Shown in pieces: positions 46,214 to 58,100 of a DNA stretch of 64,000 bases. The translations under genes were made by a program, and so were the position numbers. The notes under the pieces are model-generated. The model searched no databases and was not told the DNA's origin. It saw nothing but the letters and a program-made list of their open reading frames with translations. Position 1 is the first letter of the stretch. Each line of letters begins with the position of its first letter. The DNA comes from Garcia nutans (taxonomy: Eukaryota > Streptophyta > Magnoliopsida > Malpighiales > Euphorbiaceae), in contig CANTUV010000039.1 in assembly GCA_947685225.1 (NCBI GenBank), positions 32,232,001 through 32,296,000 on the forward strand. Direction: 5' to 3'.

Positions 46214-46820
46214 ATTAAAATCAAAATCAAAATCATTGTTCTCATAATCAGAAAATAAAAGATCTTCAAACTGCTCTTCAACTAAAGCAGCAATTTCCTC
46301 TGAAGTCTTCTAAATCTTCAGGATAGCTTCCTTCTTTTTTTTTGGGCTAGGCACCTTGTCAGCTGGTAGGATAAGCTCTTTCTCCATCTGTACCACGAGT
46401 TTGGTAACATCAGCAAAAAAAAAAATCTCAAAACCCAGGATCAGCTTTCCCATGAACATGATTGGCTCGAGCTTCCCTTGGAGTGGTCCCATATCAGGAG
46501 TTTTAACAAAACCACTTCAAGTGGTGGGAAACTCATCTTCTCATTCTTCTTTGGCTGAACACCTTTGTTAGTTTCATCGTATCCCAACCCTTTTTTATAA
46601 GTCTAAGTCTTAAAATCTGGAAGCTCTGTCACACCTGTCTTCCCTTTCCCAAGGCTAGCACCGGGTAGATAGTTCATGTTCTTCATCATGGTCAGGACTT
46701 TGGGGTCGACCACCTTAGCATCAGAAATGATAGCTACTTAGAACCCATTTAAGAGGCCTTTCAATCATCAGAGCACTCACAACTTCATTATCTTCAGCTT
46801 TGATGACCACTGTCTCAACT
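46214..46820 (-). pseudogene. Element D protease C-terminus and PR-RT linker
   Basis: Resumes after the LTR at 46821 with TVVIKAEDNEVVSALMIERP, later YKKGLGYDETNKGVQPKKNE (a G-patch-like GLGY segment usual in this linker). Broken by stops. The acidic N-terminal RT extension starts near 46213. Confidence 0.7.
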
Positions 46821-48795
46821 TATGAGCGAGGATTTTTGCCCCCCCCCACTCCCATGTGGAATAGTTCTTACGAATTTAGCACTATTAGGCTCGAGGTCTA
46901 AGAGAACACGAGCATAAACTAAGAGAAAATTGAGTCACCACCCGGACGGGCAGAGAAAAAAAAAGGAGTGGATGACTCGATTCCTAAGGAATCCCCAACC
47001 CCCTAATGGGTCAGAAAGTTGGGTACACGTGGAAAAGGTGAGAATGACCAAGCACCCCCATAGTACCCGGTTCATTGGAACCTACCTCCTTTTCAGGTCT
47101 AAATATTATTAAATTCTTAAATATTATAGCATCATCCTACTACATGCAATTATCGAAACTAAATATTCATTTTATTAAAACCAAAGAAAGTTCAAACAAA
47201 ATAAACGGGCACCCATACTAGATGGAAACATGCCCTTACAACGTCTAATGTCCAAAACTAAATAAAATAGGATACCCACCATTTGGTGAAAATGTGCCCT
47301 TTACATTAATCCAAAATCTAAAATAAATTAAATTGCATAATAAAAAATAAGGCACCCACTAAGTGAAAACATGCCTTTTACAATCCAGTTAAACAATTAA
47401 TCAAGTAAATTAATTCATTCAAGCATGATAATAAAACTAAATCTTCCATCATAAAATACCATAAAAACACTCATCAAAATATAATAGTATTAATAATCAA
47501 TTCTATATTAAACAATAGCTGTACAAACTAAGATTTTTAATTTTAAATTAAGGTATTAAGAAAATATGATTTAATGTTTTTAGGGTTTCATAAAAATGCA
47601 ATTAGGATTTCTACAAAATTAGTCCTTAAAAAAGAACTTGAGTTTATGGTTTTTAGACTACTTACTAAAATAATTTTAAAAACACCAGAACACATATAAA
47701 AAAATACCAAACCTAACTACTGGATCAATCACTAATCAACATTCAATATTTAAAAGAAAGAACATGGCTATCAATATTCAATGTAAAAAGAAAAGCATGA
47801 TTACTGGATATTTTTAAAAGTGCAAGAACAAAACAAAACAAAGAAACAAGAACAAAGTAATTACTGTAAATTTAAAATAAACTAAATAAAGGATTATAAA
47901 CCTCCATTGTTGGTTCCACTAATATTTTTATGTTGATACAATCTTTATATTTGTACCATGGTTAAATCTCGGTTGAATGGGATGAAGACAGTCGTTCAGT
48001 GCCTTCTTGGTTTAATGTTCGGTGTTTCTGCTCACTCAATTGCTAGGGTTTAATGCTTGTCATTTTCTCTTTTTTTACTGCTTGTTCCTCCCTTTTTTTG
48101 GTCCTTAAAACCTATATTTATAAGAAAAGATCAAGTTAAACTTCGTAAACCAGTATTAGTTTCCTGATTAAGCTTAGTTTTCTGAGGCATATCAAATTAA
48201 AACAAGAAAAACTATGACCATGTCGAACTAAAACGAACTGAATTCGAGGCTAAACATGACCATATCCAATGAAAAACATCTTAACTAGGGCCCATATCGA
48301 ACTGGGGATGCCTTAGTTCGATATGGACATGCCCATATTGAACTGGGGATGTCCCAATTCGATATGGATGTCCATATCGAACTAGACATCCTCCAATTCG
48401 ATATGGACATGTCCATATCGATATGGGCAAGTCCTAGTTTGATATGATCAAACTAGGTTTGTCTTAGTTTTATATGGACAAGGTCCATATCAAACTTGTC
48501 AATGCCTAGTTTGATATGGACCATCCATATCAAACTGGACAGGCCCAATTTGACATGCATGATCCATTATCGAACCAAAATGACTTCCAGACCATTTTTA
48601 GATTTTAAAATTCACTTTATGACTGCTTTAAAGTTTTAAAAACTAAATTGGACTCATTTAGGCATTTAGAAAAATTGGACCAATAAAGATAAATGCTTAA
48701 AATAGATTTAAGCCATTAAGAATGGACCAATAAGTACTTAGGCCATCTTTAATTAGGACCAAACTAGCTTAGGGCCAAAATCAATGGTCTGTACA
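46821..48795 (-). mobile_element. Solo LTR in the protease of element D
   Basis: On -, starts TGTACAGACCATTGATTTTGG and ends CCTCGCTCATA, about 1.97 kb. Same overall plan as the TGTAGACCC LTRs but a diverged subfamily: CCCATGTGGAAT near the end (as in the element D LTR) in place of CCCGGTGGAAT, and a different U3. TATA box at 48115-48122 (-). The protease frame is continuous across it. A TSD is not clear. Confidence 0.82.
48240..48565. repeat. Array of inverted CCATATCGAACT / AGTTCGATATGG motifs
   Basis: About ten copies of the 12-bp motif in alternating orientation, with GGACATGTCC- and GGGATGTCC-like centres, upstream of the LTR TATA box. It replaces the GC-rich hairpin segment of the other LTRs at the same place. 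Confidence 0.9.
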
Positions 48796-49607
48796 TCCCC
48801 ATTTGGGAACTTGACCTTTTGATGGAGCGTGGAAGAGACTTCCCCAAGAGGATGAAACCAGGGTGATCCCAACAGTAGTGTAAAGGTGATGGGGATGTCC
48901 AAGACCACAAACTCTACCATGGATTCAATGGGACCAATCTTCACAACAACTTTGAAAGTTCCTTCAGCATGCCTCTTAGTATTATCATAAGCCCTAATTG
49001 TTACCTCGGTTGGGCTTAGATCTCTTGTTGACATAGCAAGCTTAGGCAAGATCTTAAGTGGGCAGACATTTATGGCGGACCCATCATCAACCATCACACA
49101 TGGAGTCCTTTTCCCTTTGAGCTCTACTTTAATAAAGAGCGGGCGAATGTGATCTTTTTCCTCTTCTGGCAAATCAGCATCTGAAAATGATACCATTTCA
49201 ACATCAATTTTGTTCTTCTTTTGAATATCCTCACACTTCATCACTCCTTCAACCTTCATGAAATTAACCAGCTCATATGGCATTATAGAGGTGAAAATTT
49301 GCATGCTAGCCAAAGCTTTGTCCATAGTTTCACGGTGTTTCTTGGATGTAGCTAATAGATCCTAGATGCTAACAGTTGCTTGGGTCCTTTTTAATTATTT
49401 AAGGACTATCTCATCTCCATCTTTCTTTGTTTCTTTTTTAGCATCCTTCCCTTTATCAGCCTCTATTTCTTTTGGTGAAGGCCTTACATAAGGCTTACCA
49501 AAGCATGTGTTCATTACCTCATCCTCTTCGGGCTCGGACCAGGTCCACTTCTCTTTCTTTGGTTCAAAATCATCATCACTATCAGTCGAATCCCAAAACT
49601 CACTCAC
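48796..49607 (-). pseudogene. Element D aspartic protease region
   Basis: Starts with an acidic linker (FWDSTDSDDDFEPKKEKW), then a stop-interrupted segment ATSKKHRETMDKALASM and ANY-type TSIMPYELVNFM, followed by PLFIKVELKGKRTPCVMVDD and GSAINVCPLKILP: the catalytic motif is D-D-G-S here, where the family has D-N/D-G-S. The second half has TVRAYDxTKRHAEGTF-like text, VEFVVLDIPITFTLLLGSPW, LHQKVKFPNGDVQT. 190 codons are open (48753-49325). The frame is cut by the LTR at 48795. Confidence 0.88.
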
Positions 49608-49639
49608 AACACAAATGGCTACTTCCTTCTTAACCTTAT

Positions 49640-51049
49640 CTTGCTACATCTTGCTTAGCACCACTTCTTCTTTAGTTGCCTCTCCATCTACATCTTGGAA
49701 AGAAAATAGTACAAACTTTTCATTCAAACCTCCTCCAATCATGAAAGTTGCCAGCGATGGTACTCTGTTAACCTAGGCAACAGATTATCTTTCGTGCTAG
49801 GCTTGTTAGGTTTGGGCAACTTCCCACTATCAATTAAATTCTGTATCTCATGCCTCAACCTCAAACATTTGTCCGTTTCATGCCCTTGCATTTGGTGAAA
49901 TTGACAAAATGCTTTGGCATCAAAGTTAGGTGGAAGAGGATTTGGCAAAGGGCGAGGATTCAAGGGTTGTAATAATCCCTTCTTTTGCAACTTATTGAGA
50001 ACCCAAGACAATGGCTTTCCCAAATCTGAAAATTGCCTCCTTCCTTCTTGACCAGTTGCATTAATATCGTCTACCTTTTGTGTACTTTGATTCCCAAACT
50101 AGTAATTCCCTTTCTCATTTCTTCTTGTAGAAAAACATTTCTTCTCTCTTTCCCATTCTTCTATTTGCAAGCTATCTTGAAGGAGGTCTTTAAAGTTTGT
50201 AATAAGAGTATGGGACATTCTTTCACGAAGATTTGGTAGCACCCCTCTCACAATCATCCTAATATGATCTGATTCATCGGGCCTTTTCTTAAGCAATACA
50301 GCTTTGTTTCTCCACCTTTTCACGTAGTCAACAAAGTTTTCATTTTGTTTCTACCTTATTGATTCAAATTCCATCAAAGTAACCTCTAATTCAGCATTAT
50401 ACCCATATTGTTGGATGAAGCCTTTGTATAGTAAATCCCAATTCTTCTGAGTACCATACTCTAAGGTGTTAAACCAATTATGGACAATAGGATCCAATGA
50501 AAGAATGAAGTACCTTAGAGTTTGAGCCTTAGTAGCTCAGGCAAACTGCATAGCAGTGATGTATTGCTTCACATAGAGATGAGGATTCCCAGTTCCATTG
50601 AACTTGGCAAAGGAAGGCATCTTGAACTTGTACGAAACCTCCTCATCTTATTCAAAGAGTTTGTCCACCTTTGACATCTCTTTAGTCTTCAAGTTCTTTT
50701 CAAACTTCTTCTTCAAATCGAAAATCATCTTCTCCACATTTGAAGGTTCAATTTTTTCCACAATTGATCTTTCCACAATCTTTGGCTCTTTCTTCTTATC
50801 TTACGAATCTGGAAAATATTGAGCCTAGTCATCATCATCATCAACAATCTTATCATCATCAAAGGCTACTTCATCGACCTGAGTCTTTCCTTTGTCCTTA
50901 TGCTTCTTAGTACTAGCAGATGCCTCAGCAGCATTTCCGAAAAGTGCAGCCAGTTGACTCTTCATATTCTCGGCTAGGGCCTCCTTTAGTTCTTCCATCT
51001 TGGCATTAAGCGTGTCATCCATCATCTTTTGGATCTATTTAGGTTCCAT
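49640..51049 (-). pseudogene. Element D gag
   Basis: ATG at 51047-51049 (MEPK, stop, IQKMMDDTLNAKMEELKE). Then comes an Asp run, a Lys/Glu-rich coiled-coil-like stretch, YKFKMPSFAKFNG, the gag core LSLDPIVHNWFNTLEYG, VDYVKRWRNKAVLLKKRPDE, LPNLRERMSHTLI, and the motif CQFHQMQGHETDKC with LRHEIQNLIDSGKLP. Unlike A and B, it continues past the FVLFSFQD segment towards protease. In-frame stops replace Gln, Trp/Ala-type and other residues. Confidence 0.88.
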
Positions 51050-52198
51050 TACTTTTGGTGAGAAACTAACTAAGTCGTTACTTGATTCTACGTCATTGGT
51101 GTAGGTCGGATTATCGTAGGCTCTTAAACTATCGAGCTCTAGGTCTGTGAGCTAGAAAGGATCAATGACATGTAATGTAATGCGTGTATGCGTGTATGCA
51201 TGCATGCACAAGTAACAGACAAACAAAAATAATAAGGATATTCCTTTCAACCTTATGAATTCTACACACGAATGGCGAGTCTCTTTTTCTAGGTACATGT
51301 TCAACAAAAGATCAACATGGGATATCATATTTTCAAAAAAAAAAATCACTTTGATGGTTTAACCAATAATTGTATTTTTAAATTTAGAAGTCAGTCCATG
51401 ATAATTTCCATTGATTAATCTTTAATCCATTGAGTTATCTAAAATATCTTTTATGCATTATTAGATTAAAACTAAATTAAGAGGTTTATCATAAATAGAT
51501 TTCCCATTTGGAAAAGACAACTAATGATTCATGCCAAAAATAAGCCTATGATTAATGTATTCTTGGTATAAATTTAGGCCCACAATTGATTTTTAGTATT
51601 TCATAATTAACCTAAATAGTTTGTAAGCTCATTCAAAAAGATAATTAGGGAAAAAGAATTTTTTTTTCAAAGCTCATAAATTTTGGGCTTTGTATTTGGG
51701 CAATGAGGCAAAAAAGAAATTTTGACCCGTTTTTATGTTCAAATACCATCTTGAAAATTTTTTAAAATTTTGTTTTGATCTTTTGATTTTAAAGGAAAAA
51801 TTATTTCAAGCTTACAATATAATTAGGTTATATTAGAAAAAGAACAAACCAAATAGGCCATAGTTCACACTAAGATATATCAATTATAGTCAAACAATAA
51901 GCATTTTGGGTAAAAACCTAAGGAAAGTTACTAGGCCAATTACATGAGCTTAAGTCTTTGGGCTGATAAGTTTAGGCTCTCATAGTACGTATATACCAAA
52001 AGGTACAAGGCTATGAGTGGTTATGCCATGCTCAATCTCCACACCTTGAGTGAAAGTATGGTATCCCTTACATAACACAAGATGGGTTACATGGGCATCC
52101 TAACTCACGCACACAATGCAATCTAAATGATGCAATCGACAATATAATAATAAGAAAGAATAAAATAATATAAAGACCAACAGAAATAACTTCTTTTA
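51050..52198 (-). other. Leader of element D
   Basis: Colinear with the leaders of A and B. An acceptor-like GCTCACAG|ACC is at 51144/51145. Contains TGCATGCATG-type repeats near 51180-51205, also seen in B. Confidence 0.7.
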
Positions 52199-52216
52199 TC
52201 CCTAGTGGAGTGGCCA
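52199..52216 (-). other. Primer-binding site of element D
   Basis: On -, TGGCCACTCCACTAGGGA, 1 bp from the LTR end; two differences from the element B site. Confidence 0.7.
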
Positions 52217-52217
52217 C

Positions 52218-54268
52218 TGTGAGCAGGGATTTTTTTCCCCACTCCCATGTGGAATGGTTCTTGAGACTTTGGCACTGTTAGGCTCAGGGCCTTAGAGAAC
52301 ATGGGCCTGAATCGAAAGAAAATGGTATCGCCACTCTACACGCCGGGAAAAGAAAGGGGTGGATGACTCAATTCCTAAGAAAACCTCAACCCCCTAATGG
52401 GTTTGGAAAGTTGGGTACATATGGGGAAAGTGAGAATGACACAGCACCCCTATAACGCCCGGTTCATTAGAACCTGCCTCTTTTTCAGGTCTATATATTA
52501 TTAAATTCTTAGCCATTACAAAATCATCCGTACTATATGTGAACATTAAAATAAAGAATTATTGTATTAAAATCAAAACAAGTCAAAACAAAATAATAAA
52601 TAGCACCCATCCATGGATAGAAACATGCCTTTACAATTGTCCAAAAGATAAAATAGGATACCCACCATAGGTGGAAACGTGTCTCTTACAATAGTCCCAA
52701 AATTCTTAATAGATAAATTAAAATACATAATAAAAACTGAGGTACCCACAAAGTGGAAACATACCTCTTACATCTTTAAACTTAAATAATTAACCAAATT
52801 AAATCATGCAATCATTCACTATGAGCAAAATAAAATAAATCATCGATAATAAATAAACCATTAATAAATCATGCATCATAAATATGAAATAATTGCATCT
52901 AGGTTTTAATATTTAAACTAAGCATCAAATATTCAAATTAGGGTTTAGGGTTCTAGGGAAATAAGGTTTGGAAGTTAAGTTAATGGGATTAAGAGTTAGG
53001 GTTCAGTATTAGGTTCACTAGAAATTGGTTTTAGGGTTTACATAATTGTTTTAGAAACTAGGGTTTTTTTCTTGGATTGTAATTTAAGAAATTAGTCTAC
53101 TTGAATTAGGGTTTGGGAAACTAAGGTTTGGATATTAAGTTTTGAACTTTTTGAAAATAAGGTTCTGGACATTTTGGAAAAAGAGTTAAGTTAATGGGAT
53201 TAAGAGTTAGGGTTCAGTATTAGGTTCACTGGAAATTGGTTTTAGGGTTTACATAATTGTTTTAGAAACTAGGGTTTTTTTCTTGGATTGTAATTTAAGA
53301 AATTAGTCTACTTGAATTAGGGTTTGGGAAACTAAGGTTTGGATATTAAGTTTTAAACTTTTTGAAAATAAGGTTCTGGACATTTTGGAAAAAGAATTAG
53401 GGTTTTGAATTATTTAAAAAAATAAGTTGGGTTACTGGACATTGAGAAATAGATTTTATAAATGAGGGTTTAGAATTTGGAAAACTAATTTAGGGTTTTA
53501 GAAGTTGTAAAGTAAATTAAGGTTTTAGGAATTGAAAAACAACTTAGGTTTTTGGAAATTGAGAAATTAGGTTTTTTGGGTTAGAGTTTGGTATTCTGGA
53601 CTTTTTGGACTTCTAGACTTAGGGTTTTAGGTTTAATGAGTGTTAAGGTCTTGATGTTTTGGAATTAGAAAACTTGTTTAGGATTTTAAGTTTTGACCTT
53701 GGATAATAGATTAGGGTTTAGGGTTTTGAAAACCTTGAGCTGCTAGATGAAACAATACATATTGAGTTTCATAAAATATACAATTAAGTTTTAGCAATTT
53801 AAATTACTGTATCAAAATGATAATAAAAACAAACAAATCAAAACATTTAAAAGGAAAGAAGATGCAACTTTTGTATATTTAAGCAAATTAAATTTAAGAC
53901 CTAAAACCTACATTTGAAGGCTCCACCAAACTGATTGTTGATTTTAAGCTGCTGCCTGCACCAACTGCTAATTCTGGCCGAGCAAAGATTTAAGGCAGTG
54001 GTCACTGCCTTTGGGTGTGTTGATTGTTGATGAAATTTGATTATTGTTGATTAGTTCTTACTGCCTACTAATTGATTATTATTGCTGATTATTGATCATT
54101 GTTTGTTGCTGCATATTGATCGTGGTTCCCAATCCCTTATTAACATTAAGCATTATTATGTATAGGAAAACCATCACTCAAAACCCTAAACCTAATCCAT
54201 GTTTAAAACAAATTCTAGTTTAATCAGGAAACCAAATGACCTACCAAAAGTCAAAACAACTTAGGGTC
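52218..54268 (-). repeat. 5' LTR of element D, U3 interrupted
   Basis: Ends (on -) CCTGCTCACA at 52218. It carries the CCCATGTGGAAT signature of the 46821 subfamily. Going up, it keeps the AAACCCTAA-like region and the leader-exon segment, but U3 breaks off at 54268 where LTR C starts in + orientation. The missing U3 would lie beyond the window if C was inserted here. Confidence 0.75.
52974..53395. repeat. Recent 211-bp tandem duplication in the element D LTR
   Basis: 52974-53184 and 53185-53395 are almost identical; I see two single-base differences. The duplicated segment lies in the TTAGGG-rich part. Confidence 0.93.
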
Positions 54269-55914
54269 TGTAGACCCTTATTTTTGACCCATTCAAATTC
54301 GATAGCCCAAAATAATTTTATGGTATTTTATTCATTTTAATAATATTTTAATTACTAATAATATTTAATAGTTATTTTTAATAAAAATAAAAAAAATAAA
54401 AAATCAAACGGATCGGAGAGCATCACGCGGCAGCCCATTTTGCCGCAGATAGCATCTGGGGGCAAATTGGGCACTGCCCAATTCTCCGCAGTAAGTTCTT
54501 GCACGAATTGGACCGCTGCGCCCATTTTTGCCAGCGCAATTTTTACCCAGTTTTCTATTTTTTCCTAAACAATTGGTATTTCCTTATTAAAATAGGATTA
54601 GGACTCTTTATTTTCCTATAAATACCACATTAAAACAAGAACAAAGGGGAGGACGAAAAAAAAAATAAAAACCCTAGAGAAGAAACCCGAGGAGGAACAT
54701 TAAAGAGAGACGGCAACAAACAGAGAAGATTAGCAGCAAGCATTCATCAATCATCAACCCAGCAAACATTCATTAATCATCAACCCATCAAAGGCAGCAA
54801 TATTGCCTTTGTTATTGTTCATCCAGAAAATAATTTGGTGGAACCAACGAACGGAGGTTTGATTTAATTCTTTAATTTATTTGAATTCATAGTAGTTTCA
54901 TCCTTGAGTTACAACTTATTTAATTTATACACAAAAGTTTGAAGATTAAGAAGTTGTTTAGGTCCAGTAGTTAACTTAAACCTCGTAGTCTTGATTACTT
55001 GATTTAAATAACATGATTTGAGTTTAATGTTCATATAATCACAAAACACTATCAAAACCCTAATCTAATTGCCCAATTGCTAAAAACCCTAATCTGCTTT
55101 CCAATTTCAAAAACTCTAAATTGTTTTATTAATTCCCAAAACCTTATTTGTTTTCATAATTTTCCAAAACCTTAAATCATTTTATTAATTCCCAAAACCT
55201 TAATTGTTTTCATAATTTTCCAAAACCTTAAATCGTTTTATTAATTCCCAAACCTAGACCCAAACCCTAATTCCAATAACTTAATTCCTAAGCCTTAGTT
55301 TCATAGAAACCTTAAAATTTCTTAAACCCTATATTTCATAATCCCAGCAACCTAAAAAAAACCCTAACCCTAAATGATGAAACCTCAATTTAAATCCTAA
55401 TTTCAAAAACCCTAATTCCAAAAACCCTATTCTAAGATGCAAATCCTAAATTTATATATTTATTACTTTATTAAATTTTAGATTTGATTTTTGTAGTTTA
55501 TTATATGTTTTAATGGTGGATTTATTTAATTTCAATGCTTGATTTATTTAATTTATCATGGATGGATATTCTCTTTATTATTATGATTGTTATTTGTTTG
55601 TTTTAGTATTAAAATTGTAAGAGGTATATTTCCACTTTGTGGGTACCTCATTAATTAATTTCTATGTAATTTAAATTGCTTTTATATTGGGGACCAATGT
55701 AAAGGACATGTTTCTACCTTTCGGTGGGTGTTCTATTTAGTTAAACATGAATGATGTAAGGACATATTTCCATCCTCGGATGGGTGTCCATTTATTTATT
55801 TTGCTTGGACATTGCTTTGATTTTAATATAACGATGCTTTATTTCAATTGTTGAGTTTAATATGGATAATATTACTTAAGAATTTTATAATATTAAGACC
55901 TGCAAAGGAGGCCA
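54269..55914 (+). mobile_element. LTR C, 5' part, cut by element B
   Basis: Starts TGTAGACCCTTATTTTTGACC, with a GC-rich U3, TATA box at 54617-54624 and the AAACCCTAA-like region. It stops at CTGCAAAGGAGGCCA, a point about 230 bp before the family LTR end, where element B begins. The rest should resume after element B, outside the window. Confidence 0.85.
54617..54624 (+). promoter_or_regulatory. TATA box of LTR C
   Basis: TATAAATA after TCC, about 350 bp into the LTR. Confidence 0.55.
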
Positions 55915-56108
55915 TGTAGACCCTTAATTTTTTACCTAGTCCGGTCCAATATATTTTAATGAGTCCAAAATAATTTTTGTGTTGTCCAATATATTTTAGT
56001 TAGTCCAAAATAATTTTTATGGTATCTTGATTGATTTTAATATTTATTTTAGTAAAAAATGGTGAAATGAATAAAAATTCAAAAATAATAACAAATAACA
56101 AAAAAAAA

Positions 56109-56133
56109 TCGGCGACGAAAAAATCGTCGCCGA
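56109..56133. repeat. Perfect 10-bp inverted repeat in U3
   Basis: TCGGCGACGA, five A, TCGTCGCCGA. Degenerate forms are at 5552-5572 and 41847-41876 in other LTR copies. It lies about 215 bp upstream of the TATA box. Confidence 0.9.
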
Positions 56134-56345
56134 AAGTCAGCGCGGGCCCGTGGGCAATTCGCGTGCTGCCGCAGCCAGCTGCGGGAGCTTTTTTTGCCAG
56201 CGCAGTTTTTCCGCAGCAGTTTTTTTTCGCAAGCGAAATTTTTCCGACGCAAATTTTCCGAAACCTAATGCAATTAGGTTTCGGTTTCCTTTTCTTATTG
56301 AATATTGTATGCCGTGAATAATTAGAATTACCCATAGAATTCTTC

Positions 56346-56353
56346 TATAAATA
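56346..56353 (+). promoter_or_regulatory. TATA box of element B
   Basis: TATAAATA followed by TGGAC; position shared with all family LTRs. Confidence 0.6.
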
Positions 56354-56566
56354 TGGACTAAACAACACAAAAAAAAAGAGGAGGAAAAAAGGAAGAAAAT
56401 TGGACAGAAACTTGGGAGAGTTTGAAATCGTAATTGAGGAGGAAAGCAGTGGAACCAAGCTGATTTTTTGACAAAGCCGAAAAACAATTCAAGCAATTCA
56501 AAGGCAAAAAGTTTGTCTTTGACCTTGTTCATCCAATAAACAATTTTTGGTGAAACTTACAAAATA

Positions 56567-56570
56567 AGGT
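56567..56570 (+). promoter_or_regulatory. Candidate splice donor in the R/U5 leader
   Basis: AG|GT in AATAAGGTTTGAATTC, about 215 bp after the TATA box. All eight family LTRs in the window keep AG|GT here. Confidence 0.4.
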
Positions 56571-58082
56571 TTGAATTCTTAATTTCTTTTTATCTTTTCA
56601 CAGTAGCTAAATTATCCCTTGGTTTCTTTTAATTCAAAAAAAAAACTTTATAACCTCAATTCACTTTTTCTAAGGTTTGAAAATCTTAAATCGTGGCTTT
56701 ATTTTTCCAAAAGTTTAAAGCTATTAGTTTTATTTCTTCAAAACCCCAAAACTAAAATTTGCTTTCCAAATTATCAAAATTTTAATTTTTGTTTTGTTTC
56801 CTTCCAAAAGCCTTAAAAATATCTTTTTGCTCTTATAAGCTTTAAATCGTTTGTTTAAATTCATAAAACTTCATGAAAATTGTCAATTGTCTTTCCAAAT
56901 CCTAAAATAAATTCATTCACCGAAACCTTAATTCTAAAACACTAAATCCAAATGCAACTTCCAAACCTAAAATAGTAAAACCCTAACCCCTTTAAAACCT
57001 TAAACCCTAATTTTTTTTCTAAACCATAATCCTTTAAAATTTTAAAAACCATAAAAACACAAATATTTTAATTTCACACAGTAAACTTGAAACCATGAAT
57101 TAAAAGTGTTTTAAAGAGTCCAAATTTTAATTTCACGATTTTACATCATAAACCTTAGTTTGGTTAATCAAAGAGTCTTACCAACCTTTTAAAACATAAA
57201 ATCCTTAATCTATTTTATTTCTTTTAAAGTCACAGTAGCCTAATTCTATAAAATCCAAAACCCTAAACACATGAAATAAAGGACCCAAAATGGAAACAGT
57301 AGCTATAATTTAGATTTTTATTTGCCTTATTCAATTTTATATTTGATTATGCTTTGATTTATTTTATATGCTTTAATTTATTTAAGTTCAATGTTTGGTT
57401 TATTTAATTTGTCATGGATGGATGTTTACTTTCTATTGATGTTTAATACCTTTGATGAATGATTTATTTATGATGAATGGTTATTTACTTTTATCAATTT
57501 ATTTAGACTTCCAAATGTTGTAAGAGGTATGTTTCCACTTGGTGGGTACCTCACTGGTTAAATATCATGTAATTTAAATTGCTTTTCTATTTTAGAACCA
57601 ATGTAAAGGGCATGTTTCTACCTTTTGGTGGGTGTCCTATTTAGGCATGGGATGTAAGGACATGTTTCCATCTTCGGATGGGTGTCCATTTATTTGTTTT
57701 GCTTTGTTTGGACATTGCTTTGATTTTAATATAATAATGCTTTCTTTCAATTATTGTGTGTAATATGGATAATGTTGTTATATTTAAAAAATTTATAATA
57801 TTAAGACCTGTAAAGGAGGCCGATTCCAATGAACCGGGCGATGTAGGGGTGTTGGGCCATTTCTCACCTTCACCACACGTACCCAACTTTCCGAACCCAT
57901 TAGGAGATTGGGGATTCCTTAGGAATCGAGTCATCCACCCCTTTCTTTTTTCCCGGCCCGTCCGGGTGGTGACTCCATTTTCTCTGGACTTAAGTCCGTG
58001 TTCTCTAAGGCCCCGAGCCTAAACAGTGCCGAAGTCGCAAGAACCATTCCACCGGAGTGGGGGCAAAAATCCCCGCTCACAG

Positions 58083-58100
58083 TGGCGACTCCACTGGGGA
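58083..58100 (+). other. Primer-binding site of element B
   Basis: TGGCGACTCCACTGGGGA, 1 bp after the LTR end. Probably pairs with a tRNA-Arg as in Ogre-type elements (from memory). Confidence 0.8.

Larger units (their letters stand above)
55915..58081 (+). repeat. 5' LTR of element B
   Basis: TGTAGACCCTTAATTTTTTACC to CCCCGCTCACA (about 2.17 kb). Contains the U3 hairpin, TATA box, AG|GT site at 56568/56569, AAACCCTAA-like motifs (56640-57260) and three stem-loop-like units at 57524-57687. Confidence 0.92.
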
